Assembly (NCBI RefSeq): GCF_001645125.1 | Contig: NZ_LXKA01000243.1 | Location: 33,297 to 97,296 of the forward strand | DNA: 64,000 bases | Source of the DNA: Paraburkholderia ginsengiterrae | GTDB lineage: Bacteria; Pseudomonadota; Gammaproteobacteria; Burkholderiales; Burkholderiaceae | Direction: 5' to 3' | In this document: positions 8,317-16,109 of the stretch, piece after piece | Layout of the letters: every line of letters begins with the position of its first letter | Numbering within the stretch: the stretch's first letter is position 1 | Notes under the pieces: model-generated | Told to the model about the DNA's origin: nothing | Databases searched by the model: none | What the model saw: the letters and a program-made list of their open reading frames with translations, nothing else | Position numbers and translations under genes: made by a program

Positions 8317-9135
8317 TCAGATGTGGACCTCGTCGCGGAGATCGTTCCAGATCTGACGCGACAATTCGATAAAGCGGGGGGAATAGCGCGCCTCCCCGAC
8401 ATCGCGCGGGCGCGCCAGATCGATCTCATACGACGTCTTGACGGTAGCGGGCCCCGCCGTCAGCACGAACACCTTGTCGGCCAGCGCGATCGCCTCCTCG
8501 ATGTCGTGCGTGACGAACACCACCGATGCGCCGTTCGCGCTCCACAGGTGCAGCAGCTCGTCCTGCATCAGCGTGCGCGTCTGCACGTCGAGGGCGGAGA
8601 ACGGCTCGTCCATCAGCAGGATTTCGGGCTCGTTAATAAAGGTTTGCGCGAGCGCGACGCGCTTGCGCATGCCACCCGAGAGCTGGTGCGGATAGTGGTG
8701 CTCGAAGCGCACGAGGCCGACGCGGCGAATCCATTCCATCGCGCGGTCGCGCGCCGCCGACTTGTTCTCTCCGCGATACAGCGGACCGGCCGCGACGTTG
8801 TCGAGCACGCTCTTCCACGGAAATACCGCGTCGGCCTGGAACACGAAGCCGATGCGCGGATCGATGCCACTCACCGGATTGCCCCAGATGCGGACGTTAC
8901 CGGCACTGGGCTTCGCAAGACCGGTGATGAGGCTCAGCGTGGTGGATTTGCCGCAGCCGGTCGGGCCGACGACGGCGCAGAACTCGCCCTTCGCGACAGT
9001 CATGCTGAAGTTGCGCAGCGCCATGATCGCCTTGCCTTCCGGGCTGACGAAGCGGCGGCTGACGCGATCGAGCTCGATCGCCGGCACGTCGTTGCCGGCG
9101 CAGGTGTGCAGCGCGGTTACCTTGGGGGCTGTCAT
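8317..9135 (-). CDS. ABC transporter ATPase, SsuB/TauB/NrtD type
   Basis: A 272-residue cytoplasmic ATPase that powers the adjoining permease. Walker A is GPTGCGKSTT, the signature is LSGGMRKRVALAQ and Walker B is ILLMDEPFSALD, followed by the switch His in FVTHDIEEAI. The ATG at 9135 follows an AGGCAGG ribosome site, and an upstream in-frame start is not supported. It lies 89 bp behind the binding-protein gene and 27 bp before the permease gene, all on the minus strand. Confidence 0.95.
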   Translation of the reverse strand: MTAPKVTALHTCAGNDVPAIELDRVSRRFVSPEGKAIMALRNFSMTVAKGEFCAVVGPTGCGKSTTLSLITGLAKPSAGNVRIWGNPVSGIDPRIGFVFQADAVFPWKSVLDNVAAGPLYRGENKSAARDRAMEWIRRVGLVRFEHHYPHQLSGGMRKRVALAQTFINEPEILLMDEPFSALDVQTRTLMQDELLHLWSANGASVVFVTHDIEEAIALADKVFVLTAGPATVKTSYEIDLARPRDVGEARYSPRFIELSRQIWNDLRDEVHI

Positions 9136-9224
9136 TGGATTGCCTGCCTTAGCCAGATTGGGCCAGATTGAAATCGACGAAGTGCCCGCGACTGTCCGGC
9201 GGAGGAACATCGCGGCGGGCGCGG

Positions 9225-10232
9225 TTACTTGACCTGCACGGCGCTGACGAACTCGGTCGTGTAAGTCTTCGACAGATCGATCTTGTGGCCCGCCACCGCT
9301 TTGTCGAACGACGACAGGACCTTGAGCACGGTCGGCGGACCCGATTCCGGCATGCGGCCATCCGGGATGAACGTGACCTTGCCGCCAGCGAGCGCCTTCA
9401 CGTACGCGGTGCGATCGCCCGCGTAGTAGTCGGTGGGCATCTGCGCGGTGATCTCGTCGGCGCTATGCGTGTTGATGTAGTGCAGCGTCTTGACGAACGC
9501 ATTCGTGAGCTTCTGGACCGTCGCCTTGTGCGATTGCACCCAGTCGTTCTGCATGTAAAGGCTTGCTGCCGGATAGAGTCCGCCTAGCCATTTCTGCGTG
9601 CTTTCCGGCGAGCGCAGATCGATCAGCACCTTCGCGTCGCCGCCGTTGACGAGGCGCGAGACCGTTGGCTCGGTCGTCATGCCACCGTCGATCTTGCCCT
9701 GCTTGATGGCGGCGATGAACGTGTTGCCGGCGCCGACCGCGAGCGAAGTCATCTCCGACGTCTGCACCCCGTGCGACACGCCCAGATACTGCGTGAGGAA
9801 GTTCGTCGACGAGCCGAGCCCGGTGACACCGAGCGTCAGCCCGCGAAAGTCCGCTGGCGATTTGACCTTGTTGGCCAGCCTCGTCGAGATCACCTCGACT
9901 TCGCCCGGCGTATGGCTGAACTGCACGACCGACTCGATGTACTTGCCCTTCGCCTGCAAGTCAATCGTGTGATCGTAGAAGCCGACGACGCCTTGCACCG
10001 TTCCGGCGACGAGTTCGTTCTCGGCATCGACGCCGGCCGCCTCGTTGATGAGCTCGACGTCGAGGCCCTGTTCCTTGAAATAGCCGAGACGCTCGGCGAG
10101 CTTGGCCGGCAGATAGATCTGCTTTTCCATGCCGCCGACAATCAGCGTGAGCTTCTCGTCGGCGTGGACGGCCGGGGCCAGGGCGCCGAGCGACAGCGCG
10201 CCAACGGCAAGGCGCAGGATTGTCTGTTTCAT
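9225..10232 (-). CDS. ABC transporter substrate-binding protein, NMT1/SsuA-like
   Basis: A 335-residue periplasmic binding protein with a cleavable signal ending APAVHA. The mature chain has the NMT1/NrtA-like two-lobed pattern: LPAKLAERLGYFKEQGLDVEL, a central SPADFRGLTLGVTGLGSSTN segment, and an IKQGKIDGG hinge. It is the first gene of the four-gene operon (binding protein, ATPase, permease, outer-membrane protein). A TTCAG-repeat promoter element lies about 100 bp upstream. Members bind nitrate, sulfonates, pyrimidines or other small molecules; the ligand here is unknown. Confidence 0.92.
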   Translation of the reverse strand: MKQTILRLAVGALSLGALAPAVHADEKLTLIVGGMEKQIYLPAKLAERLGYFKEQGLDVELINEAAGVDAENELVAGTVQGVVGFYDHTIDLQAKGKYIESVVQFSHTPGEVEVISTRLANKVKSPADFRGLTLGVTGLGSSTNFLTQYLGVSHGVQTSEMTSLAVGAGNTFIAAIKQGKIDGGMTTEPTVSRLVNGGDAKVLIDLRSPESTQKWLGGLYPAASLYMQNDWVQSHKATVQKLTNAFVKTLHYINTHSADEITAQMPTDYYAGDRTAYVKALAGGKVTFIPDGRMPESGPPTVLKVLSSFDKAVAGHKIDLSKTYTTEFVSAVQVK

Positions 10233-10333
10233 CAGATGTTCTCCTCAGGTTCGATATGGGTCGCGTGCCGCGCTCGATGCGGCGGCCGCGCCGTGTTCCG
10301 GATCTGCATGTGCGGACTCACGGACTGCTGTCA

Positions 10334-10387
10334 GTTATACGGAGCAACCTTAAAATCAGGCTGAACCGAAAATGAATGTCCGTTCAG
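10334..10387 (-). promoter_or_regulatory. TTCAG-repeat activator site and -10 box for the ABC operon
   Basis: On the minus strand the half-sites are an inverted one at 10387-10383, then TTCAT (10376), TTCAG (10365) and TTTAA (10354), all exactly 11 bp apart. TATAAC begins 15 bp after the start of the last half-site, at 10339-10334. No separate -35 hexamer is needed if an activator occupies the repeats, as in class II PhoB-type promoters. The first ATG of the operon is at 10232, leaving a leader of about 95 nt. Confidence 0.7.
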
Positions 10388-10415
10388 GGACCGCCGGAAC
10401 GGACCCGCACGGCGG

Positions 10416-11969
10416 CTACCGTAGCTTCGCCAGTTCCTCGCGCGCCTCGGCCGCGGTCAGCGGGAAATAAGCCGAATAGCGCACCGGCTCCTGACCCTCG
10501 CGGCTCAGGATGTAGCGCAGGAACGCCTTCACCGGCGCACTCAGCGGACGGTTGATCCGGATGTACATGTAGCGCGTCAGCGGATAGCGGCCGCTCGACG
10601 CGTTCTGCGCATCGAGCGTGTAGAACGGCTCGCCCGCGCGTCGCGCTACCTCGAGGGTCTTCAGGCCGGGGCCGCCTTCCTCGAGCCCGCCGAAACCGAT
10701 TGCGCCGGCATCGCGGGCGATCGCTCGCGCGGTATCGTCGATCGAGCCCTCCTGCACGGCAGCGTTCCACGGCCCGCCTCCAAGCACCATGATCTGCATC
10801 GACATCGCGTTGGGTGCGACGTGCGGCGGCATGTAGATCGTGATCGGACGGTCCGCCCACGCGCCGGTCAGGCCGAGCTGCCCCCAGCGGGTAATGCCGG
10901 GGTTGCGCTGCAGGATCGACGCGAGCTGTGTCAGCGTGATGCCGGTAAGTGGATTGTCCGGGTGCACGAAGACCGCCTGCGCCGTCGTGCGCTGCGGCGT
11001 GTTGAAACCGCCGCGTGCGACGCGAATTTCGAGCGGCTCGGCGCCGTGACGGACCTGCGCGTATGCTGCCCGCTCGTCCGGCCACAGCTCGCGGCCCATC
11101 GGCGCGATCTCGGTGTCCCCGTCGAGCAGCGCGTGAAAACCGTTCAGCGTGCCGAGATGCTCCCATCGCTCGCCCTTTTGCACGCCCGGCTGCACGTGCT
11201 CGAATGCACCGATCCAAGTGTCCATTAGCGATTTCATGCCGTCGCTGCCGATGCTGTCGATCGCGCCGTGCAAGCCGGCCACCGGACGATAGCCGGGCAG
11301 CGCCGCATCCAGGGGCGGCAGGAAGCCGTCGAGCTTCGCGCGTTCGCGAGCCGCATCATCGGCGGTGAGCGGTGTGTAATGCGGCTGCGCCGAGACGATC
11401 GACTGCCCTTCCCCGCTCAGCGCGAATTCTAGAAACGCCTTGATCCTGGGCGGTAACGGCGCGCCGGGACGCCGGTTCACCGCGAGATACGCGGGCTGAC
11501 CGTCGCGATCCGCGACGCGCACGAGCAGCGGCGCCTTCATCATGTCGCCCGCGTACTGATGCGCGTACGGCTGCAACTCCGTCGGCAACGGCTCGCGCGC
11601 GAGCGGCGCGATGTCGGCGTCGCCGAACATCAGCCCGCCGAACGCGGTCGCACTGCCCGCGTGACGCCAGTTTGGCCCGCGCCGGATGCCGGGCTGGTAT
11701 CGCTCGAATGCCGCCAGCCATGCGTCGAGCAGCGGCCCCATCGCATCGTCGCCGACGCAATTCAGTGCTCCGCTCAGATTCGCGTCGGGTCGATAGGTGG
11801 GCAGGCTGGCGCCGGGATCCGCCGCGAACGCGAGACAGGCGGCCAGTGCGAGACCGGCCGCGGCACCGCGCCGGAGCACCGGTCGCAAGCCCTGCGCGTG
11901 AAACTGGGAGGGGCGCGACGCGCGCGCGAGCGGCCGGGCGCGCCACAAGGAAAAACCGAAAGGGACCAC
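10416..11969 (-). CDS. Secreted PstS-fold protein with an extra N-terminal partial repeat
   Basis: A 517-residue secreted protein of the phosphate-binding-like (PstS) periplasmic fold. The GTG at 11969 follows AGGAGAC; a signal sequence ends near LAFA. Residues about 60-220 form a shortened copy of the domain (NLSGALNCVGDDAMGPLLDAW ... FLEFALSGEGQSIV ... TPLTADDA). Residues about 230-517 form a full copy that begins with the matching IDSIGSDGMKSLMDTWIGAF and ends FLRYILSREGQEPV then PLTAAEAREEL. The full copy has the TRWGQLGLTG hinge also seen in the two paralogues at 12266 and 14221. No pstCAB genes are nearby, so it is not a standard phosphate importer subunit. The gene is divergent from 12266 and has its own TTCAG-repeat promoter. 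Confidence 0.85.
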   Translation of the reverse strand: MVPFGFSLWRARPLARASRPSQFHAQGLRPVLRRGAAAGLALAACLAFAADPGASLPTYRPDANLSGALNCVGDDAMGPLLDAWLAAFERYQPGIRRGPNWRHAGSATAFGGLMFGDADIAPLAREPLPTELQPYAHQYAGDMMKAPLLVRVADRDGQPAYLAVNRRPGAPLPPRIKAFLEFALSGEGQSIVSAQPHYTPLTADDAARERAKLDGFLPPLDAALPGYRPVAGLHGAIDSIGSDGMKSLMDTWIGAFEHVQPGVQKGERWEHLGTLNGFHALLDGDTEIAPMGRELWPDERAAYAQVRHGAEPLEIRVARGGFNTPQRTTAQAVFVHPDNPLTGITLTQLASILQRNPGITRWGQLGLTGAWADRPITIYMPPHVAPNAMSMQIMVLGGGPWNAAVQEGSIDDTARAIARDAGAIGFGGLEEGGPGLKTLEVARRAGEPFYTLDAQNASSGRYPLTRYMYIRINRPLSAPVKAFLRYILSREGQEPVRYSAYFPLTAAEAREELAKLR

Positions 11970-12000
11970 GTGTGTCTCCTGCCTGATAAAAACCGTCCCA

Positions 12001-12054
12001 ACGGTACGGCGGCACGCTGAAGCGAACCTGAATCAACGCTGAAATTTCGTTCAT
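12001..12054 (-). promoter_or_regulatory. TTCAG-repeat activator site and -10 box for the 11969 gene
   Basis: On the minus strand three perfect TTCAG half-sites start at 12043, 12032 and 12021 (11-bp period), preceded by an inverted half-site at 12050-12054. TACCGT, a TAnnnT -10, lies at 12006-12001, 15 bp from the start of the last repeat. This is the cleanest copy of the element. It stands back to back with the divergent copy at 12072-12125, separated by only 17 bp. Confidence 0.75.
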
Positions 12055-12071
12055 CCTCGGCCCGGCATTCC

Positions 12072-12125
12072 ATGAACGCATTTTCAGGATGCCTTCAGAC
12101 TGCGTTCATTCAACGGCGGTATCGT
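12072..12125 (+). promoter_or_regulatory. TTCAG-repeat activator site and -10 box for the 12266 operon
   Basis: Plus-strand half-sites are an inverted ATGAA at 12072, TTCAG at 12083, TTCAG at 12094 and TTCAT at 12105, on an exact 11-bp period. TATCGT follows at 12120, again 15 bp from the start of the last repeat. The leader to the GTG at 12266 would be about 135 nt. Confidence 0.72.
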
Positions 12126-12265
12126 GATTTCGCATTGGCTCGCTCCCTGGTTTGCCTGATTTCGCGCCGGTCGGCACTACGCTCACAATTGACCTATTGG
12201 CGCCGCCGACCACACATCGAAGCGGTCCGTAAAACGCACGCATTCAAAAAAGGAGGAGATATCTC

Positions 12266-13477
12266 GTGAATCGAAACGAACCCTGTTTCGCGGCGCCCGC
12301 GTCCGGCCCGGCCCACCATCTGCGCTATCTGGCCGTGGCCGCGGCCGCTGCGACAGCCGCGTCATGGGCGATGAACGCCGAATGCGCGGACGCCCAGGGC
12401 ACCACCGCACCGCCGATGGTCGAATGGGTTGTGCCTGCGCTGAAAACAGTCGCGCCGCAGACCAAGGAGCAAGCCGACGAGGGCGAGAAGTCGGGACGCG
12501 CGCTGCCCGAGCCGGAAATCCTGCAGCCACGCCTCGACGCCGCATTGCCCGACTATCAGCCCCGCACCGACCTCAAACTGTCAGGCTCGTTCGCGGGCGC
12601 GACCTCGGACGTGCTGCCATTTCTCGCTCAACGCTGGATCGAAGGCTTCAAGAAGTACTATCCAAACGTCGACATTCACATTGCGCCGCCGTACGCGGGC
12701 AGCCTCGGCGCGAAGGAACTGGTCAAGCAGAAGCTCGACTTCGTGTTCGTGTCGCGCGAGCTGAAGCCGAGCGACATCACCGACTTCAAGGCCAAATTTG
12801 GCTACGACCCGCTGAGCGTTCCGGTCTCCGGCGGCTCGTACCGGCATTTCGGCTTCCTCGACGCCGTCGGCTTCTTCGTCAATAAGGACAACCCGATAGA
12901 GAAGCTGACGTATCAGCAGATCGACGCGCTGTTCTCGCGCACGCACCTGCGCGGCGGCAAGCCGATCAAGACCTGGGGCGATCTCGGGCTGACCGGTGAC
13001 TGGGCGGACAAGCCCGTGCACGTCTACGCGATCAAGCCGTGGAACGGTTTCGAGGAGTTCGTCCGGCAACGCGTGCTGAGCACCGACGGTCAGCGCGGCG
13101 AGTGGCGCGACGACATCCATTACGACAAGCTGGTGTTCCCGCTCGCGAAGGACGTTGCCGACGATCGCTACGGCATCGGCTACTCCGGCATCGCGTACAT
13201 CGACGCGCCGGTCAAGATGCTGCCGCTCGCCGTTTCGGACAACGCCCCGTTCGTCGCGCCGACTTACGAAAACGTCGCGCGTGCAACGTACCCGCTAAGC
13301 CGCCTGATCTGCTTCAACACCAACAAGGCGCCAGGCAAGCCGCTCGAACCTGCTATCGCCGAGTTTCTGCGCTACGTGCTCAGCAAGCAGGGCCAGCAAG
13401 CCGTGCTCGACCACGGGATGTACATGCCGCTGCGCGCGCAGCAAGTAGACAGCTCGCGCGCGATGCTGAGCCCCTGA
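12266..13477 (+). CDS. Secreted PstS-fold binding protein
   Basis: A 403-residue secreted protein of the PstS-like periplasmic fold. The GTG at 12266 follows AAGGAGGAGATATCTC; a membrane-spanning signal region covers about residues 15-35. The domain runs from LKLSGSFAGATSDVLPFLAQ through LGAKELVKQKLDFVFVSREL, NKDNPIEKLTYQQIDALFS and TWGDLGLTGDWADKPVHVY to FLRYVLSKQGQQAV. The equivalent of the PstS N-terminal phosphate-loop is changed (SGSFAGATSD), so phosphate specificity cannot be assumed. It is the first gene of a two-gene unit with 13576, and its nearest relatives are the paralogues at 10416 and 14221. No permease of the PstCA type is present. Confidence 0.88.
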   Translation: MNRNEPCFAAPASGPAHHLRYLAVAAAAATAASWAMNAECADAQGTTAPPMVEWVVPALKTVAPQTKEQADEGEKSGRALPEPEILQPRLDAALPDYQPRTDLKLSGSFAGATSDVLPFLAQRWIEGFKKYYPNVDIHIAPPYAGSLGAKELVKQKLDFVFVSRELKPSDITDFKAKFGYDPLSVPVSGGSYRHFGFLDAVGFFVNKDNPIEKLTYQQIDALFSRTHLRGGKPIKTWGDLGLTGDWADKPVHVYAIKPWNGFEEFVRQRVLSTDGQRGEWRDDIHYDKLVFPLAKDVADDRYGIGYSGIAYIDAPVKMLPLAVSDNAPFVAPTYENVARATYPLSRLICFNTNKAPGKPLEPAIAEFLRYVLSKQGQQAVLDHGMYMPLRAQQVDSSRAMLSP

Positions 13478-13521
13478 CGCTTCCGCTGAACTTTCGCCGC
13501 CTCACTTCCGCCGTATCCCGT

Positions 13522-13554
13522 GCCGCCCGCTCGCCTTTTTCGTTTGCGGGCGGC
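13522..13554 (+). other. Intercistronic hairpin between PstS-like and small secreted gene
   Basis: A perfect 9-bp inverted repeat, GCCGCCCGC at 13522 and GCGGGCGGC at 13546, with a 15-nt loop. No U-run follows, so it is not a normal intrinsic terminator. It could stabilise the upstream message or reduce read-through into the gene at 13576. Confidence 0.4.
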
Positions 13555-13575
13555 AACTTCTTCAGGAGCTTCCCC

Positions 13576-14040
13576 ATGCACCGCTCATCCAGAGCCGCGA
13601 CCGCGGCGCTGCTGCTCGCATTCGCGCTGCCCGCGCGCGCCGGGATGCAAGCCGCGCCTTACGCGCAGCAACTCGTCGACACCACGCTCGCCGCGCATCC
13701 CGAGTTGACGATTCTCGCGCTTCACGTCACGCCGCCCGCCGGCGCGGAAAACGTGATCATCGCGTCGAATATTGGCCGCATTGGCAAGCCGGCCGACGCG
13801 GACGATCTGGCCGTGCTCGGCAGCGGCAAGCCGCGTGTCGAGACCACAAAGACCGGCGACCTCTCGGTCGAGCTGCCGATGCGCGACGCCGCGGGCCAGA
13901 CCATCGGCGTGATCGGCTCGACATTCCACTACACGCCCGGCGGCGACCGCGACGTAATCGTGCAGCAGGCCGAGCGCGTGCGCGACGAACTCGCTGCCCG
14001 CACGCCGTCGCTGTCCGCGCTGTTCCAGCCGGCACACTGA
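13576..14040 (+). CDS. Small secreted single-domain protein, same domain as TonB receptor N-terminus
   Basis: A 154-residue exported protein. The ATG at 13576 follows AGGAGC; a signal peptide ends near LPARA. The mature part is one copy of a ~120-residue domain: YAQQLVDTTLAAHPEL, NVIIASNIGRIGKPADADDL, SVELPMRDAAGQTIGVIGS and VRDELAARTPSLSALF. It matches the second N-terminal repeat of the receptor at 1-1964 almost word for word across the GRIGKPADADDLAV stretch, and more distantly the protein at 15460. I do not recognise the family; the strand pattern resembles an extracytoplasmic PAS/Cache-like sensor fold, but that is a guess. Probably co-transcribed with 12266 (99-bp gap). Confidence 0.8.
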   Translation: MHRSSRAATAALLLAFALPARAGMQAAPYAQQLVDTTLAAHPELTILALHVTPPAGAENVIIASNIGRIGKPADADDLAVLGSGKPRVETTKTGDLSVELPMRDAAGQTIGVIGSTFHYTPGGDRDVIVQQAERVRDELAARTPSLSALFQPAH

Positions 14041-14057
14041 ACGTCGCCGGCGCATTC

Positions 14058-14111
14058 CTGAATTTTCATTCAGACGAACTTCAGGTCGGCTTTAACTTCG
14101 TGGACGACGAT
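14058..14111 (+). promoter_or_regulatory. TTCAG-repeat activator site for the 14221 gene
   Basis: Inverted CTGAA at 14058, TTCAG at 14069, TTCAG at 14080 and TTTAA at 14091, on an exact 11-bp period. The hexamer at the standard offset is GACGAT (14106-14111), a weak -10; GATATT lies 3 bp further on. The ATG is at 14221. Confidence 0.65.
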
Positions 14112-14220
14112 ATTGACAGGCGACCTCATTGAGCGCGGTACGCACCGGCTCCGCCACCGCCGTCGGGCCTGCATGCGCGGCCACCCGATCGACAACGACG
14201 ACACAAATCAGGAGACGTCC

Positions 14221-15321
14221 ATGAAGCAACAGAAGGAGATGCGCGTTTTGCGCAAGTACGCGGCAGTCTCGAGCGCAGCGATGATTGGCATCGCGGCGCT
14301 CGGCACGCTAGCGTCGCCGTCCGCGTTCGCGCTGAAATATGCAGCGGTCGAGCATCACCTCACGGTCGACTCGTCGATTCCGAGCTGGCAGCCGGGCCCG
14401 GTCGACGTGCACCCCGAAGAGGAACTGAACATTGTCGGCGCGGACGTGATGGACGAAATCACGCTCGGCTGGATCAAGGAATTCCGCGAGGCGTATCCGC
14501 GCCTGAGCGTGACGATGGAAGCGCGGGCGTCCGGCTCGGGCGGCCCGGCGCTCACCGCGGGAACGGCGGATCTGGCGCCAGTCGGACGTGAGCTGCTGCC
14601 CGCCGAGGAGAAAGCGTTCGTCGACAAGTACGGCTACAAGCCGCTCGCGATCCGCGTGGCGACCGGCAGCGTCGGCTCGCTCGGCAAGACCGCGGCGTCG
14701 GTCGTGATCGTCGACAAGGACAATCCGATCAAAGGCCTCACGCTCGCGCAACTCGACGCGATCTATTCGAAGACGCGCAATCGCGGACACGCCGACATCA
14801 GCACATGGGGCGATCTGGGGCTCGGCGGCGACTGGGCCAACCGGCCGATACACCTGTACGGCCTGAAGCCGGTCAACGGCATCGAGTACTACCTGCAGAT
14901 GAACGTGCTCGAAGGCGGCGCTTACAAGGACAACATCCAGTTCGTGAAGGGCAAAGGCTTCACGCACGCGTTCACGGTCGCTGCCGAGGACATGGCAACG
15001 CATCCGGGCGGACTCACCTACGCGCTGCTCGCGAACGTCAGGCCGAACGTGAAGGTCGTGCCGCTCGCCACAACCGACGGGCAGCCGTTCGTACTGCCGA
15101 CGGTGCAGACCGTCTACACGCACCAGTATCCGCTGTCGCGCTATGTGTACATCTTCGTGAACAAGAAGCCCGGCGAGCCGCTGCAGCCGAAGATCAAGGA
15201 GTTCCTGAAGCTCGTGCTGAGCAAGCAGGGCCAGGACGTCGTTGCGAAGGAAGGCGTCTACATTCCGCTGACCCCGGCCGTCGTGAAGGAAGAGCTGGCG
15301 AAGCTCGATCAGGCGAGTTGA
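14221..15321 (+). CDS. Secreted PstS-fold binding protein
   Basis: A 366-residue exported protein. The ATG at 14221 follows CAGGAGACGTCC, and a signal peptide ends near PSAFA. The mature PstS-like domain begins LNIVGADVMDEITLGWIKEF and keeps a ligand-loop pattern EARASGSGGPALTAGTADLA that is closer to true PstS proteins (which carry GSGG) than its two paralogues. The hinge DISTWGDLGLGGDWANRP and the end FLKLVLSKQGQDVVAKEGVY are shared with the 12266 product. It has its own TTCAG-repeat promoter, and no transporter partner of the PstCAB type is present. It is followed by the small secreted gene at 15460, again under a separate copy of the element. Confidence 0.88.
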   Translation: MKQQKEMRVLRKYAAVSSAAMIGIAALGTLASPSAFALKYAAVEHHLTVDSSIPSWQPGPVDVHPEEELNIVGADVMDEITLGWIKEFREAYPRLSVTMEARASGSGGPALTAGTADLAPVGRELLPAEEKAFVDKYGYKPLAIRVATGSVGSLGKTAASVVIVDKDNPIKGLTLAQLDAIYSKTRNRGHADISTWGDLGLGGDWANRPIHLYGLKPVNGIEYYLQMNVLEGGAYKDNIQFVKGKGFTHAFTVAAEDMATHPGGLTYALLANVRPNVKVVPLATTDGQPFVLPTVQTVYTHQYPLSRYVYIFVNKKPGEPLQPKIKEFLKLVLSKQGQDVVAKEGVYIPLTPAVVKEELAKLDQAS

Positions 15322-15356
15322 ATGCGCAACCGCGCGGGCGGGCGCGCCGTTGCAAG

Positions 15357-15410
15357 CTGAATTCGCATTCAGATGACGTTAACGCTCGTTCAAGGTGGCG
15401 AACCTACACT
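15357..15410 (+). promoter_or_regulatory. TTCAG-repeat activator site and -10 box for the 15460 gene
   Basis: Inverted CTGAA at 15357, TTCAG at 15368 and TTAAC at 15379 on an 11-bp period; a further TTCAA at 15389 is one base out of register. TACACT at 15405 is exactly where the register predicts the -10. The leader to the ATG at 15460 is about 45 nt. Confidence 0.65.
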
Positions 15411-15459
15411 CGACTCGCACCTGCTTTCATCACGCTCGTATGACAAACAGAGGAGAGAC

Positions 15460-16014
15460 ATGAAGACCCTGACCCAAACCCTTCTCATCGCGATGTTCGG
15501 CGCCATGTCGGCATCCGCGGTGTACGCGGCCGATGCAGCGCCTGCCGCTCCCGCCGCCCCTGAAGCGCACCCGAAGAACTGGACGCCGCCGAGCGAGAAG
15601 ATCTACGCGCAAAAGCTGTCCGACCAGATCATGGCGCAGCACCCCGAACTGCTCAGCGTGACGTTCCACGGCACACCTCCGGGCATGACGGATGGGTACA
15701 CAATGTTCGCCGGCTCCTATCACGACCGCATCGGCAACGCCGACGATCCGGATGACATCGACATCTCGAAGAAGGGCATCACGATCGTCGATCCGCGCTG
15801 GCACCGCCCGAACGATACCGTCCAGAAGTTCGTCATGATGCTGCCGCTGCGTGACGCGAAAGGCAATAACGTCGGCGAAATCGTGCTCGCGTACAAGAAC
15901 GACGCCGCGCACACGAAGAGCGAGACGCAGTTCTTCCTCGCGTCGACGCACCTGCGCGATGCGCTTGCCAAGCAGATTCCGACCTTCGGCACGCTGTTCG
16001 AGGCCGCCAAGTAA
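15460..16014 (+). CDS. Small secreted protein of the receptor N-terminal domain family
   Basis: A 184-residue exported protein. The ATG at 15460 follows GAGGAGAGAC; a signal peptide ends near VYAADAAPA, followed by a short Ala/Pro linker. The single domain has the same landmarks as its paralogues: YAQKLSDQIMAQHPELLSV, a TMFAGSYHDRIGNADDPDDI segment, VMMLPLRDAKGNNVGEI, and LRDALAKQIPTFGTLFEA at the end. It is closer in pattern to the first N-terminal repeat of the TonB receptor (DPDD, IGE). No known family is recognised. Its own regulated promoter and a downstream terminator make it a single-gene unit. Confidence 0.8.
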   Translation: MKTLTQTLLIAMFGAMSASAVYAADAAPAAPAAPEAHPKNWTPPSEKIYAQKLSDQIMAQHPELLSVTFHGTPPGMTDGYTMFAGSYHDRIGNADDPDDIDISKKGITIVDPRWHRPNDTVQKFVMMLPLRDAKGNNVGEIVLAYKNDAAHTKSETQFFLASTHLRDALAKQIPTFGTLFEAAK

Positions 16015-16043
16015 GCGGCGCGCGACCCGGCATTGACTCTTTG

Positions 16044-16083
16044 AAGCGCCTTCTCCGGTAGGACCGGTGGGGCGCTTTATTTA
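16044..16083 (+). terminator. Intrinsic terminator after the 15460 gene
   Basis: Stem AAGCGCC (16044) with GGCGCTT (16071), an inner stem CCGGT/ACCGG, then TTTATTTA. It lies 30 bp after the stop codon at 16014 and 27 bp before the next start. Confidence 0.7.
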
Positions 16084-16109
16084 ACGATCCCCCTTTCAGG
16101 AGATTGAAC

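Noticed and set aside
10416-15321. Simple reading of the three PstS-like genes as a phosphate (pst) operon
   Set aside because: No pstCAB genes are present, the genes are separately promoted and not in pst order, ligand-loop residues differ in two of three, and the promoter half-site is TTCAG rather than a Pho box.
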